From NCBI RefSeq assembly GCF_900105735.1, contig NZ_LT629793.1:6448001-6512000 (forward strand): a stretch of 64,000 bases of DNA. Direction: 5' to 3'. Made by a program: the position numbers and the translations under genes. The DNA is from Pseudomonas yamanorum (GTDB lineage Bacteria; Pseudomonadota; Gammaproteobacteria; Pseudomonadales; Pseudomonadaceae). The first letter of the stretch is position 1; each line of letters begins with the position of its first letter. Under the pieces are notes generated by a model, which was not told the origin of the DNA, did not search any database, and worked only from the letters and a program-made list of their open reading frames with translations. This document shows positions 34,218 to 45,506 of the stretch, in pieces.

Positions 34218-37200
34218 TCAGTTGTCGTAACCCAGGTTCGGCGCCAGCCAGCGTTCGGTCACGCTCAGGTCCTGGTCCTTGCGGGCGGTGTAGCTGGCGA
34301 CTTGGTCCTTGTCGATCTTGCCCACCGCGAAGTACTGCGCCTGCGGGTGAGCGAAGTACCAGCCGCTGACGGCCGCTGCCGGGAACATCGCGTAGTGCTC
34401 GGTCAGGAACACGCCGCTGCGGCCCGCGTGCATCTCGCGGGCTTCAGGGTCCAGCAGTTGGAACAACTGGGCTTTCTCGGTGTGATCCGGGCACGCCGGG
34501 TAACCCGGGGCAGGGCGGATGCCGCTGTACAGCTCCTTGATCAGCGCGTCGTTATCCAGCACTTCATCCTTGGCGTAGCCCCAGTGCTCTTTACGCACCT
34601 GCTGGTGCAGCCACTCGGCGCAAGCCTCGGCCAGGCGGTCGGCCAGGGCCTTGACCATGATCGAGTTGTAGTCGTCGCCGGCGTCCTGGTAGGCCTTGGC
34701 GACTTCTTCGGCACCGATGCCGGCGGTGGTGATAAAGCCACCGATGTAGTCAGTCACGCCGCTGTCCTTGGGCGCGACGAAGTCGGCCAGGGAGAAGTTC
34801 GGCTTGCCGTCGGTCTTGATGATCTGCTGGCGCAGGTGGTGCAGCTTGGCAATCGGCTGGCCATCGTCGCCGTAGACTTCCAGGTCATCGTCCTGCACCT
34901 GGTTGGTCGGCCAGAAACCGAACACGGCGCGGGCGCTGATGAGTTTTTCATCGATCAGCTTCTTGAGCATTTCCTGTGCGTCGGCGTACAGCGCCGTCGC
35001 CGCTTCACCCACCACTTCGTCAGTGAGGATGCGCGGGAATTTTCCGGCCAGGTCCCAGGAAATAAAGAACGGTGTCCAGTCGATGTACTCGGCCAGGACG
35101 TTGAGGTCGATATTGTCCAGCACCCGGGCACCGGTAAACGTCGGCTTGACTGGCGTGTAGCTGCTCCAGTCGAACTGTGGCTTCTTGGCGATGGCGGCCG
35201 GGTAGCTCAGGCGCTCGGTGCGGGCGCTGCGGTTGGAGGTGCGCTCGCGCACGTCGATGTATTCCAGGCGGGTTTTTTCAACGAACGCCGGCTTCAATTC
35301 CTTGGACAGCAACTGCGTCGCCACGCCCACGGCGCGGGAGGCGTCGGTGACGTAGATCACCGCGTCATTGCTGTACTTCGGCTCGATCTTCACCGCCGTG
35401 TGGGCCTTGGAAGTGGTGGCGCCACCGATCATCAGCGGCAGGTGGAAATCCTGGCGCTGCATCTCGCGGGCAACGTGCACCATCTCGTCCAGGGACGGCG
35501 TGATCAGACCCGACAGGCCGATGATGTCGCACTTCTGTTCCTTGGCCACTTGCAGGATTTTCTCGGCCGGGACCATCACGCCCAGGTCGACGATGTCATA
35601 GCCGTTGCAACCCAGCACCACGCCGACAATGTTCTTGCCGATGTCGTGCACGTCGCCCTTCACCGTGGCCATCAGGATCTTGCCCTTGGCTTCCGGCTTG
35701 TCGCCTTTTTCCAGCTCGATGAACGGAATCAAGTGGGCCACGGCTTGCTTCATCACCCGGGCGGATTTCACCACCTGAGGCAGGAACATTTTGCCGGCGC
35801 CGAACAGGTCGCCGACGATGTTCATGCCGGACATCAGCGGGCCTTCGATCACCTCGATCGGGCGCGCGAACGACTGCCGGGATTCCTCGGTGTCTTCGAC
35901 GATGTGAGTGGTGATGCCCTTGACCAGCGCGTGTTCCAGGCGCTTGTTGACTTCCCAGCCGCGCCATTCTTCGGTCTCGGCTTCCTTGACGCTGCCGTCG
36001 CCTTTGTACTTGTCGGCAATGGCGAGGAGGGCGTCGGTGCCTTCCGGGGTGCGGTTGAGCACCACGTCTTCCACCGCGTCACGCAGCTCGGCCGGGATCT
36101 GGTCGTAGATCTCCAGCTGGCCGGCGTTGACGATACCCATCGTCAGGCCGTTACGGATCGCGTACAGCAGGAACACCGAGTGGATCGCTTCACGCACCGG
36201 GTTGTTGCCACGGAACGAGAACGACACGTTGGACACGCCGCCGGAGGTCAGCGCATACGGCAGCTCGTCGCGGATGTAGGCACAGGCATTGATGAAGTCG
36301 ACGGCGTAGTTGTTGTGCTCTTCGATACCGGTGGCGACCGCGAAGATGTTCGGGTCGAAGATGATGTCTTCCGGCGGGAAGCCGACCTCATTCACCAGGA
36401 TGTCGTAGGAGCGTTTGCAGATTTCTTTCTTGCGCGCTTCGGTGTCGGCCTGACCGGCTTCGTCGAACGCCATTACCACCACCGCCGCCCCGTAGCGCTT
36501 GCACAGCTTGGCGTGATGAATGAACTGTTCCACGCCTTCCTTCATGCTGATGGAGTTGACGATGCCCTTGCCCTGGATGCATTTCAGGCCGGCTTCGATC
36601 ACTTCCCACTTGGAGGAGTCGATCATGATCGGTACGCGGGAGATGTCCGGCTCGCCGGCAATCAGATTGAGGAAGGTCACCATGGCCTTCTTCGAATCCA
36701 GCATGCCTTCGTCCATGTTGATGTCGATCACCTGGGCTCCGGCTTCCACCTGCTGCAGGGCGACTTCCAGGGCTTCGGTGTAGTTGTCTTCACGGATCAA
36801 ACGGGCGAAGCGGGCGGAACCGGTGATGTTGGTCCGCTCGCCGACGTTGACGAACAACGAGCTGCGATCAATGGTGAACGGTTCCAGGCCCGACAGGCGG
36901 CAGGCCTTCGGAATGTCCGGGATCGGGCGCGGTGCGTAACCGGCCACGGCCTTGGCGATGGCTTCAATGTGGCCCGGCGTGGTGCCGCAGCAACCACCGA
37001 CGATGTTCAGGAAGCCGCTCTGGGCGAATTCTTCGATGACCTTCGCGGTTTCCGACGGCAGTTCGTCATACTCGCCGAATTCGTTGGGCAGGCCGGCGTT
37101 CGGGTGCGCGGAAACGTGGGTGTTGGCCTTGTTCGACAGCTCTTCCAGGTACGGACGCAACTCGCTCGCACCCAGTGCGCAGTTCAGGCCCACGGACAGC

Positions 37201-37928
37201 GGCTTGGCGTGGCTGACCGAGTTCCAGAACGCTTCGGTGGTCTGGCCCGACAGGGTACGGCCGGAGGCGTCGGTGATGGTGCCGGAGATCATGATCGGCA
37301 GTTCGACGTTCAGTTCCTCGAACACGCCCTGTACGGCGAAGATCGCAGCCTTGGCGTTGAGGGTGTCGAAAATGGTTTCGATCAGGATCAGGTCGGCGCC
37401 GCCCTCGATCAGGCCCTTGGTGGCTTCGGTGTAGTTTTCCACCAGCTCATCGAAGGTCACGTTGCGGTAGCCGGGGTTGTTCACATCGGGCGACAGCGAG
37501 CAGGTACGGCTGGTCGGACCGAGCACGCCGGCGACGAAACGCGGCTTGGCCGGGTTTTCCAGGGTCTTGGCGTCGGCGATCTTGCGCGCCAGGCGCGCGC
37601 CTTCTACGTTTAATTCGTAGGCCAGGTCTTCCATGCCGTAGTCGGCCATGGAAATGCGCGTGGCGTTGAAGGTGTTGGTTTCCAGGATGTCGGCGCCGGC
37701 ATCCAGGTAGGCTTTTTCGATGCCGCCGATCACGTCCGGACGGGTGATCACCAGCAGGTCGTTATTGCCCTTGACGTCGCTCGGCCAGTCGGCGAAGCGT
37801 TTGCCACGGTAGTCTTGCTCTTCCAGCTTATAGCTCTGGATCATCGTGCCCATGCCGCCGTCGAGGATCAGGATGCGTTCCTTGAGGGCTTGGTGGAGGG
37901 CTTGCAGACGAGCGCTACGATCGGGCAT
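34218..37928 (-). CDS. metH: cobalamin-dependent methionine synthase
   Basis: Transfers the methyl group of 5-methyltetrahydrofolate to homocysteine through methylcobalamin. At 1236 residues all four modules are present: homocysteine-binding with zinc ligands Cys313-Cys314 ([10 protein letters not shown]), pterin-binding (about 355-620), cobalamin-binding with DVHDIGKN whose His761 is the lower cobalt ligand, and the C-terminal S-adenosylmethionine activation domain (about 900-1225). Divergent from cti over a 164-base gap that is too short for, and shows no sign of, a cobalamin or SAM riboswitch. It depends on the B12 made by the cluster 6-16 kb to the right. Confidence 0.97.
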   Translation of the reverse strand: MPDRSARLQALHQALKERILILDGGMGTMIQSYKLEEQDYRGKRFADWPSDVKGNNDLLVITRPDVIGGIEKAYLDAGADILETNTFNATRISMADYGMEDLAYELNVEGARLARKIADAKTLENPAKPRFVAGVLGPTSRTCSLSPDVNNPGYRNVTFDELVENYTEATKGLIEGGADLILIETIFDTLNAKAAIFAVQGVFEELNVELPIMISGTITDASGRTLSGQTTEAFWNSVSHAKPLSVGLNCALGASELRPYLEELSNKANTHVSAHPNAGLPNEFGEYDELPSETAKVIEEFAQSGFLNIVGGCCGTTPGHIEAIAKAVAGYAPRPIPDIPKACRLSGLEPFTIDRSSLFVNVGERTNITGSARFARLIREDNYTEALEVALQQVEAGAQVIDINMDEGMLDSKKAMVTFLNLIAGEPDISRVPIMIDSSKWEVIEAGLKCIQGKGIVNSISMKEGVEQFIHHAKLCKRYGAAVVVMAFDEAGQADTEARKKEICKRSYDILVNEVGFPPEDIIFDPNIFAVATGIEEHNNYAVDFINACAYIRDELPYALTSGGVSNVSFSFRGNNPVREAIHSVFLLYAIRNGLTMGIVNAGQLEIYDQIPAELRDAVEDVVLNRTPEGTDALLAIADKYKGDGSVKEAETEEWRGWEVNKRLEHALVKGITTHIVEDTEESRQSFARPIEVIEGPLMSGMNIVGDLFGAGKMFLPQVVKSARVMKQAVAHLIPFIELEKGDKPEAKGKILMATVKGDVHDIGKNIVGVVLGCNGYDIVDLGVMVPAEKILQVAKEQKCDIIGLSGLITPSLDEMVHVAREMQRQDFHLPLMIGGATTSKAHTAVKIEPKYSNDAVIYVTDASRAVGVATQLLSKELKPAFVEKTRLEYIDVRERTSNRSARTERLSYPAAIAKKPQFDWSSYTPVKPTFTGARVLDNIDLNVLAEYIDWTPFFISWDLAGKFPRILTDEVVGEAATALYADAQEMLKKLIDEKLISARAVFGFWPTNQVQDDDLEVYGDDGQPIAKLHHLRQQIIKTDGKPNFSLADFVAPKDSGVTDYIGGFITTAGIGAEEVAKAYQDAGDDYNSIMVKALADRLAEACAEWLHQQVRKEHWGYAKDEVLDNDALIKELYSGIRPAPGYPACPDHTEKAQLFQLLDPEAREMHAGRSGVFLTEHYAMFPAAAVSGWYFAHPQAQYFAVGKIDKDQVASYTARKDQDLSVTERWLAPNLGYDN

Positions 37929-38092
37929 GGGACTACTCTGGTCAGGTATTACGGAGGGCGAAGATCATAACAAACCTGTGCGCTTTTAGAGCATGTGCCG
38001 GGTTTGCATGAATATCGCTCATGTTGTCGGGCGTGTTACATCGGTAGAATCGCCAGGTTTTTCACCGTACGCATTGAATCGGGACCGGGAAC

Positions 38093-40384
38093 ATGTCACT
38101 TCGCCTCATCGTCAGCGCCGTTTTTGCGCTGGTCGCTATTACCGCACAGGCAGAAGGTCCCGCCCCGGCGATCTCTTATACCCGTGATATTCAGCCGATC
38201 TTCACCGAGAAGTGCGTGGCCTGCCACGCCTGCTATGACTCGGCCTGCCAGCTCAACCTCGGCAGTGCCGAAGGCGCCGCACGTGGCGCGACCAAAGTGC
38301 CGGTATATGACGGCGAACGCAGCCAGGCCAGCCAACCGACGCGTTTGTTTTATGACGCCTCCGGCAAGGCCGCCTGGCAGCGGAAGGGTTTCTACTCGGT
38401 ACTCGATGCCCAGGGCAGCCAGGCCGCACTGATGGCGCGCATGCTGGAACTGGGACATACCGCGCCGCTTGCGCCCAACGCCAAGCTGCCCGACGACATC
38501 GTGCTGGGCCTGAACCGCGAAAACACCTGCCCGATGCCGGGGGAGTTCAACGCCTACGCAGGTAACCACCCGAAGGAAGGCATGCCCCTGGCCGTCACCG
38601 GCCTGACCGACCAGCAGTACCAGACCCTGCAACGCTGGCTGGCCTCCGGCGCACCTATCGACGAACAAGGCCTGGCCCCAAGTGCCAAGGAAGCTTTGCA
38701 GGTGCAGCAGTGGGAAAACCTGTTCAATCAGCCCGGCGCCCGGGAAAGCCTGGTGGCGCGCTGGTTGTTCGAGCACCTGTTCCTCGCCCACATCTACTTT
38801 GAAGGCGGCGAGCCGGGGCATTTCTTCCAGTGGGTACGCTCGCGCACCCCGAGCGGGCAGCCGATCGACCTGATCAACACCCGTCGCCCCAACGACGACC
38901 CAGGTACCCAGGTGTATTACCGCCTTTGGCCGGTGCAGGGGGTGATCGTGCACAAGACCCACATCACCTATCCGTTCAGCGCCGAGAAAATGGCCCGGAT
39001 CAAGTCGCTGTTCTACACCGATGACTGGCAGGTGAACGCGTTGCCGGGCTACGGACCGGGCCGGCGGGCCAACCCGTTCGAGACCTTCGAGGCGATTCCG
39101 GCCAAGGCGCGCTACCAGTTCATGCTGGATAACGCCGAATACTTCGTGCGTACCTTTATTCGCGGGCCGGTCTGCCGGGGCCAGATCGCCACGGATGTGA
39201 TCCGCGACAACTTCTGGACCCTGTTCCAGGACCCTGACCACGACCTGTACATCACCGATGCCCGCTACCGCGGCCAGGCCACGCCGTTGCTGGCGATGCC
39301 GGGGCAGATTGATGATGTGGGCAGCGTGCTCAGCCTGTGGCTTAAATACCGCGACAAGCGCAACGAATACGAAGCGCTGCGCCGAGACAGCTATGCCGAC
39401 CTGCCGCCGCCGAGCTGGGCTTCCCTGTGGGCGGGCAACGATAACGCCTTGCTGAGCATCTTCCGCCACTTTGACAGCGCCTCGGTGACCAAGGGGTTGA
39501 TTGGCGAAGTACCGCAAACGATGTGGTTGTTCGACTATCCGCTGCTGGAGCGCACCTATTACCAGTTGGCGGTGAATTTCGATGTGTTCGGCAACGTTTC
39601 CCATCAAGCCCAGACGCGCTTGTATTTCGACCTGATCCGCAACGGCGCCGAACAGAACTTCCTGCGCTTGATGCCGGCGGACTCGCGGGATGACTTCCTC
39701 GACGATTGGTACCAGAACAGCGGCAAGGTCAAGCTGTGGATGGACTATGAAGCCATCGACGATGACAAGCCCACGGGCCTCAAGCTCGATGAAAAGGACC
39801 CCAAGCGCGACTTCGCCAACCAGTTGCTGGCCCGTTACGGCGACCTGAACGCCAGCCCGGACCCGATCAACCGTTGCATCAGCGCCTATTGCTCGCGTCC
39901 CGGCATCGACCCGGCGCTGCAGGACGCCGAACAGGCCCTGAGCCGCCTGACCAACCGCCCGGCGGCGGGGCTCAAGGTGATCGACCTGTTGCCGGAAGCG
40001 ACCATGCTGCGCATCGAAACCCGCAGCGGCAAACGTGAGATGTACAGCCTGTTGCGCAACCGCGCCCATAGCAACGTCGCCTTTATGCTCGGTGAGGCCT
40101 ATCGGTATCAGCCGGGCCTGGACACCGTGACCATTTATCCCGGGGTGCTGAGCAGCTATCCGAACTTCATGTTCAACATCCCGGCGGAGCAGGTGCCGGA
40201 GTTTGTCGCTGCCATGGAGAATGGCAAGGACGCCAATCGCTTCGAGAAGATTGTCGACCGTTGGGGCATCCGCCGCAGCCATCCGCAGTTCTGGCAGTAC
40301 TTCCACGACCTGTCGCAGTACCTCCACGAAACCACGCCGCTGGAAGAGGGCGTGCTGGACATGAATCGCTACGAGAATCTTTGA
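38093..40384 (+). CDS. cti: periplasmic fatty acid cis/trans isomerase
   Basis: A 763-residue haem-containing periplasmic enzyme that converts cis-unsaturated fatty acids of membrane phospholipids to trans, stiffening the membrane under solvent or heat stress. A signal peptide covers 1-20 (cleavage after AQA) and the cytochrome-c-type haem site is CVACH at 41-45, both as in P. putida Cti. Length fits. It is divergent from metH and followed 81 bases later by an acyltransferase on the same strand. Cti is characteristic of Pseudomonas and Vibrio. Confidence 0.95.
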   Translation: MSLRLIVSAVFALVAITAQAEGPAPAISYTRDIQPIFTEKCVACHACYDSACQLNLGSAEGAARGATKVPVYDGERSQASQPTRLFYDASGKAAWQRKGFYSVLDAQGSQAALMARMLELGHTAPLAPNAKLPDDIVLGLNRENTCPMPGEFNAYAGNHPKEGMPLAVTGLTDQQYQTLQRWLASGAPIDEQGLAPSAKEALQVQQWENLFNQPGARESLVARWLFEHLFLAHIYFEGGEPGHFFQWVRSRTPSGQPIDLINTRRPNDDPGTQVYYRLWPVQGVIVHKTHITYPFSAEKMARIKSLFYTDDWQVNALPGYGPGRRANPFETFEAIPAKARYQFMLDNAEYFVRTFIRGPVCRGQIATDVIRDNFWTLFQDPDHDLYITDARYRGQATPLLAMPGQIDDVGSVLSLWLKYRDKRNEYEALRRDSYADLPPPSWASLWAGNDNALLSIFRHFDSASVTKGLIGEVPQTMWLFDYPLLERTYYQLAVNFDVFGNVSHQAQTRLYFDLIRNGAEQNFLRLMPADSRDDFLDDWYQNSGKVKLWMDYEAIDDDKPTGLKLDEKDPKRDFANQLLARYGDLNASPDPINRCISAYCSRPGIDPALQDAEQALSRLTNRPAAGLKVIDLLPEATMLRIETRSGKREMYSLLRNRAHSNVAFMLGEAYRYQPGLDTVTIYPGVLSSYPNFMFNIPAEQVPEFVAAMENGKDANRFEKIVDRWGIRRSHPQFWQYFHDLSQYLHETTPLEEGVLDMNRYENL

Positions 40385-40465
40385 TCGACCTTTGACCGTC
40401 GACGGCTGTCCCAAGCCAGAGACACCTGAATAACCGGTGTCGAGGGTTGGGAGAGCGGGTCGACT

Positions 40466-42132
<1,667 letters not shown>

Positions 42133-42152
42133 GGGTGTTCGCTGCTGATGTG

Positions 42153-42186
42153 GAAAAACGGCGCCTCGTGAGCGCCGTTTTTTATT
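42153..42186 (+). terminator. terminator after nfuA
   Basis: AAAAACGGCGC / GCGCCGTTTTT with a 7-base loop and a following T tract. Confidence 0.92.
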
Positions 42187-42235
42187 TTGAATCAGCGGGT
42201 TGCGTGGTGTTTGTGAGATTTTAGGTTGGGGGTTT

Positions 42236-43027
42236 GTGTACATATCCGTTGCTGCGGTAACGGCCACTTAGGGTTCCGCTCTTACAGCGGGTCACTTTTG
42301 GCAAACGCCCCAAAAGTAACCAAAAGGTCTTTGCCCCACCACTCGGTGCCTCGCTTAGGCTCGGCATGCCCGCACTCCGGCACGATTCCGCGGGTCGCCG
42401 CGACGGGCCATCCATGGCCCGGCGCGGCTAAATCGGCATCCCTGCCGATTTACCCGCTCCACCGTGCCTACTTGCGGCCATCGTGGTTAACGGGGCCCGC
42501 AGATCAAAATCAAAAGCAGATCAAAAGCACGCAGCTTCGCTGGCGCTCGACAGCTGCTACGGGCGGGGTGGCGCTGCTTTTCTGTGGGAGCTGGCTTGCC
42601 TGCGATGCAGACAACTCGGTGCATCAGGTACACCCAGTTGATGCTATCGCAGGCAAGCCAGCTCCCACATTTGACCGTGCCCGCTTTAGCTTTTGATTTT
42701 GCTCTTCAACACTCAAGCCGGCCGGTAGGCCGCTGTGCCCTTGATCTGCTTTTGATCTTGATCTTAGGCGCCCCGTTAAACCACGCTGGCCGAACGCAGG
42801 CTTTGGAGCGTGGGTAACCCGGCAGGACGCCGGGTTAGCCGTCCTGGGCCAAGGATGGCCCATGACGGCGGCCCACGGTCCAAAGCCGGAGTGAGGGCAC
42901 ACCGAGCCTAGGCGAGGTGCCGAGTGGTGGGGCAAGAGCGTTTTGCTTACTTTTGCGCTGTTCAAAAGTGAGCCGCTGTAAGAGCGGAACCCTAGGTGGC
43001 CGTTACCTAAATAACGGATATGTACAC
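42236..43027. repeat. giant imperfect palindrome (792 bp) with a central REPIN
   Basis: The ends are inverted copies: GTGTACATATCCGTT at 42236 and AACGGATATGTACAC ending at 43027. Pairing continues inward on both sides through a CGGCCAC/GTGGCCG segment, a segment containing CCCCACCACTCGG, one with GGTTAACGGGGC, and GATCAAAAGCAGATCAA, down to a REPIN at 42583-42669. The element's midpoint (42632) falls within 6 bases of the REPIN's midpoint (42626). No gene is supported inside it. It fills the gap between convergent nfuA and cobM. Confidence 0.8.
42583..42669. repeat. REPIN at the centre of the giant palindrome
   Basis: A 24-base arm beginning TGTGGGAGCTGGCTTGCC (42583-42606) and its exact reverse complement (42646-42669). 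Same family as the REPIN at 8404. Confidence 0.88.
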
Positions 43028-43041
43028 CATCACCACCCCCC

Positions 43042-43788
43042 TCAGGGCCGATACAGATGCGCATGCCCCGCGCGATACAACGACGACTCACCAAAACCGT
43101 CACTGGCCAAAACCCGACCCACGACAATCAACGCCGTACGCCGAAACCCCTTGGCCGCCACCTTCCCGGCAATATCCGCCAGCGTACCAATGGCCCAATC
43201 CTGATCCGGCCAGGTCGCCCGATGCACCACGGCAATCGGACAATCCTCCCCATAGTGAGGCACCAACTCAGCCACGATCCTCTCCAGATGATTCACCCCC
43301 AGATGAATCGCCATGGTCGTCCCATGCTGCGCCAAACTACTGAACGCCTCACCCTCAGGCATCGCCGTCTTATCCGCATACCGCGTCAAAATCACACTCT
43401 GCGCAATGTCCGGCAACGTCAGCTCAGCCTCCAACAACGCCGCACACGCCGCCACTGCCGTAACCCCAGGAATGATCTGAAACCCAATCCCCAGCTCCCG
43501 CAACAGCCGAATCTGCTCCCCAATCGCCCCGTACAAACTCGGATCCCCGGAATGCACCCGCGCCACATCCTGGCCTTTCTCATGGGCCGTCTTGATCAGC
43601 CCAATGATCTGCTCCAGATGCAGCTCCGCACTGTTAACCACCAGCTCCGCCTGATGCCCCTCAAGCACCGCCGCCGGCACCAGCGAACCGGCATAGATAA
43701 TCACCGGGCAACTGCGAATCAGCCGCTGCCCCTTGACGGTGATCAGTTCCGGGTCACCTGGACCGGCGCCGATGAAAAAGACAGTCAT
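43042..43788 (-). CDS. cobM: precorrin-4 C(11)-methyltransferase
   Basis: SAM-dependent methylation of precorrin-4 at C-11 in the aerobic route to cobalamin. The 248-residue protein has the tetrapyrrole methylase fold: FIGAGPGDPELITVKG at 5-20 binds SAM, YAGSLVP at about 33-39 and the GDPSLYGA loop at about 81-88. The ATG at 43788 is preferred (AGGAAT seven bases before) over the one 21 codons upstream. Last gene of the minus-strand block cbtB-cbtA-cobE-cobM behind a cobalamin riboswitch. Confidence 0.94.
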   Translation of the reverse strand: MTVFFIGAGPGDPELITVKGQRLIRSCPVIIYAGSLVPAAVLEGHQAELVVNSAELHLEQIIGLIKTAHEKGQDVARVHSGDPSLYGAIGEQIRLLRELGIGFQIIPGVTAVAACAALLEAELTLPDIAQSVILTRYADKTAMPEGEAFSSLAQHGTTMAIHLGVNHLERIVAELVPHYGEDCPIAVVHRATWPDQDWAIGTLADIAGKVAAKGFRRTALIVVGRVLASDGFGESSLYRAGHAHLYRP

Positions 43789-43871
43789 GGATTCATTCCT
43801 GTGAAAAAAAGCACGCGAGCAGCCCTCCAGATGAAGATTGCTCATGATCAAAGCTGACGATTATCGGGAAT

Positions 43872-44264
43872 TCAGCCGGCGCAAGCCAATGCAAAGGTGG
43901 CCTGGGCGGTTTTTTTGCGGGTGACCAGCAGGGTAGCAGGGCCTTGGGACAGGTGTTCTGCGAGGGCCAGGGCGGCACTTTCCGCGATGCCGTAGCAGCC
44001 GGTATAAGCAAAAACCGTCTCAGACTTATGGCTCAATCGATCTTCATAAGACGCCAATTGCGCCGCACTGAAAAACACCAACGGCAACTCCAGAACCTGA
44101 GCCAGCGCCAGCAACCCCGGCTCATCCTGTTTGCGATCAAGACTGGCCAACGCAGTGATGCGCTGACGTTCAATGCCACCCTCGGCGAGGGCGGCATTGA
44201 ACAGCTCAAGCAGGGCGTCGACAGAACAACCCCGCTGGCAACCCAGGCCCACCGCCAGGATCAT
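43872..44264 (-). CDS. cobE: cobalamin biosynthesis protein CobE (CbiG C-terminal-like)
   Basis: A 130-residue CobE/CbiG_C protein. The N-terminal GLGCQRGCSVDALLEL (about 6-21), the ITALASLDRKQDEPGL segment and the late LLVTRKKTAQATFALA (about 112-127) are family signatures. CobE is essential for the aerobic pathway and may handle precorrin intermediates around the ring-contraction/C-11 step. Its ATG overlaps the cbtA stop (ATGA), so the two are translationally coupled; cobM follows after 83 bases. Confidence 0.9.
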   Translation of the reverse strand: MILAVGLGCQRGCSVDALLELFNAALAEGGIERQRITALASLDRKQDEPGLLALAQVLELPLVFFSAAQLASYEDRLSHKSETVFAYTGCYGIAESAALALAEHLSQGPATLLVTRKKTAQATFALACAG

Positions 44265-44959
44265 GCCGAATACTGACCATCACGGTTACGGCGAAACAGC
44301 CACGCACTGATCAAGCCCAGCGCCAGCCAGAAGGCAATGTTGGTCAACTGCGAGGCAACCTTGAACTGAGCTTCCAGGGCTTCCGGTGCCAGCATCGAGT
44401 GGACCTCCGGCTGTGGCGCACCAATCACATGCGGGACCGTCAGGATCGCCACGCCCAGGACTTTCAGCAACCAGTTGCGACCGAACACGATCAGCGCGAT
44501 ACCGGCAGCGGTGGAGCCGGCAGTGCCGATCCACCAGATCTGCCGTTGTGCCAAGTCTGCGGCAGCCGTGCCCGGCAATTCAGGCGGCAAACCCAGGGTT
44601 GGCGCCAACACAAAGGTGGCGTAACCGGCCAGACCCCACAGCAGGCCTTGAGCCGTACGGGTCGGTGCACGCAGGGTGTACAGGCCGGCAAGCATCAGGG
44701 CAAAGCCCACGGCAACCACCAGGTTACCGCCTGTGGTCGACAGCACGCGCTGCCAGCCATCTTCCGGCTCCCAGGCTTCGGCGTCGTGGCTGTGGGCTGC
44801 AGCGCCGGCATGCTCATGCACTTCGGTGGCCACGGGGGCTTTTTCGAAGGTTTCCGCCTGCAGAATCAGTGGGGCAACCCAGAAGCTTTGCAGCAAGGTC
44901 AGCAGCAAGGCGGCCAGAAGACCGGTGAAACCTGCGGTTTGGGCAATACGCTTGATCAT
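44261..44959 (-). CDS. cbtA: cobalt transporter subunit CbtA
   Basis: A 232-residue membrane protein with five to six spans, a predicted cobalt permease. A His/Glu-rich loop lies between the first two spans (HEHAGAAAHSHDAEAWEPEDGW, about 47-68), a probable metal-binding site. I start it at the ATG at 44959, where hydrophobic MIKRIAQTAGFTGLLAALLL begins. The frame continues far upstream over the cbtB gene in another frame, which is not coding. Cotranscribed with cbtB (11 bases upstream) and cobE (4-base overlap). Confidence 0.9.
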   Translation of the reverse strand: MIKRIAQTAGFTGLLAALLLTLLQSFWVAPLILQAETFEKAPVATEVHEHAGAAAHSHDAEAWEPEDGWQRVLSTTGGNLVVAVGFALMLAGLYTLRAPTRTAQGLLWGLAGYATFVLAPTLGLPPELPGTAAADLAQRQIWWIGTAGSTAAGIALIVFGRNWLLKVLGVAILTVPHVIGAPQPEVHSMLAPEALEAQFKVASQLTNIAFWLALGLISAWLFRRNRDGQYSA

Positions 44960-44970
44960 GTCGGCAGGTC

Positions 44971-45159
44971 TCAGTGGCACGGGAACGCGGCGCTGTGGCG
45001 GGTATCGTGGGCGGCGTTGTGCACCGCTTCGATGTGCGAGAAACCGGCGAAATACACCAGGCACGCGCCGAGGATCGACGCGCCGATAGCGGCGGTCAGG
45101 CGTTGGCTCAGGGTGGCGGTGGTGCTGGCGGTAGAGGCGGTGCTGCTGATGATCGACAT
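44971..45159 (-). CDS. cbtB: cobalt transporter subunit CbtB
   Basis: A 62-residue one-span membrane protein. The transmembrane helix covers about 22-43 and the short C-terminal tail ends in the histidine-rich metal-binding segment HNAAHDTRHSAAFPCH typical of CbtB. First gene after the cobalamin riboswitch, so cobalt uptake should be shut down when B12 is plentiful. Confidence 0.9.
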   Translation of the reverse strand: MSIISSTASTASTTATLSQRLTAAIGASILGACLVYFAGFSHIEAVHNAAHDTRHSAAFPCH

Positions 45160-45196
45160 GGCGCGTCCCTTCAGGGTTCAGGGTGCACGAGCGCAT

Positions 45197-45226
45197 GAAA
45201 ACCCCGCGAGCCAGGCACGCAGGGTT
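45197..45226 (-). terminator. riboswitch expression-platform terminator before cbtB
   Basis: On the minus strand AACCCTGCG pairs with CGCGGGGTT (one G-U pair) and is followed by TTTTC. It lies between the cobalamin aptamer and cbtB, as expected for control by premature termination. Confidence 0.7.
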
Positions 45227-45269
45227 CTGAACAGCGCCCGCCCACCGCGGGTTTGTTATCTGATTTTTT

Positions 45270-45456
45270 CGGGCCGGTCTCCGGGCTTGCGAGGGGCCTG
45301 GGCCTTGAAAGCATCACCTTCCCATGCCCTGGAGGCACAGTGGATTTGACGCTTCACTCGCTTACCGTTGCGGGGGCAGCACCGGACTCGTCACGCCCTT
45401 GAGTAAAGGAACATGACTCACCGGTTTCCCGTTTCACCCTGTGAAGGGCACCCGAA
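45270..45456 (-). promoter_or_regulatory. cobalamin riboswitch upstream of cbtB
   Basis: On the minus strand the conserved elements appear in order: GGTGCCC, AAACGGGAAACCGGTG, the core GCTGCCCCCGCAACGGTAAG, CACTG, GGGAAGGTG and finally GCAAGCCCGGAGACCGGCC (B12 box and closing stem). It should repress cbtB-cbtA-cobE-cobM when adenosylcobalamin is abundant. Confidence 0.95.
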
Positions 45457-45506
45457 ACAAGATGTGTAGGAGAGCATGGGCGGGCGATGGACGTCAAATC
45501 GCCGCG

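Noticed and set aside
34302..37613. A 1103-codon plus-strand frame opposite metH, and a 772-codon minus-strand frame opposite cti (38096-40414).
   Set aside because: Both lie fully antisense to well-conserved genes and have shadow-like composition.
37929..38092. Possible riboswitch in the metH/cti divergent gap.
   Set aside because: Only 164 bases and none of the cobalamin or SAM aptamer motifs are present.
40421..40441. Short inverted repeat GACACC/GGTGTC after cti.
   Set aside because: Too short and without a T tract; not a credible terminator or operator.
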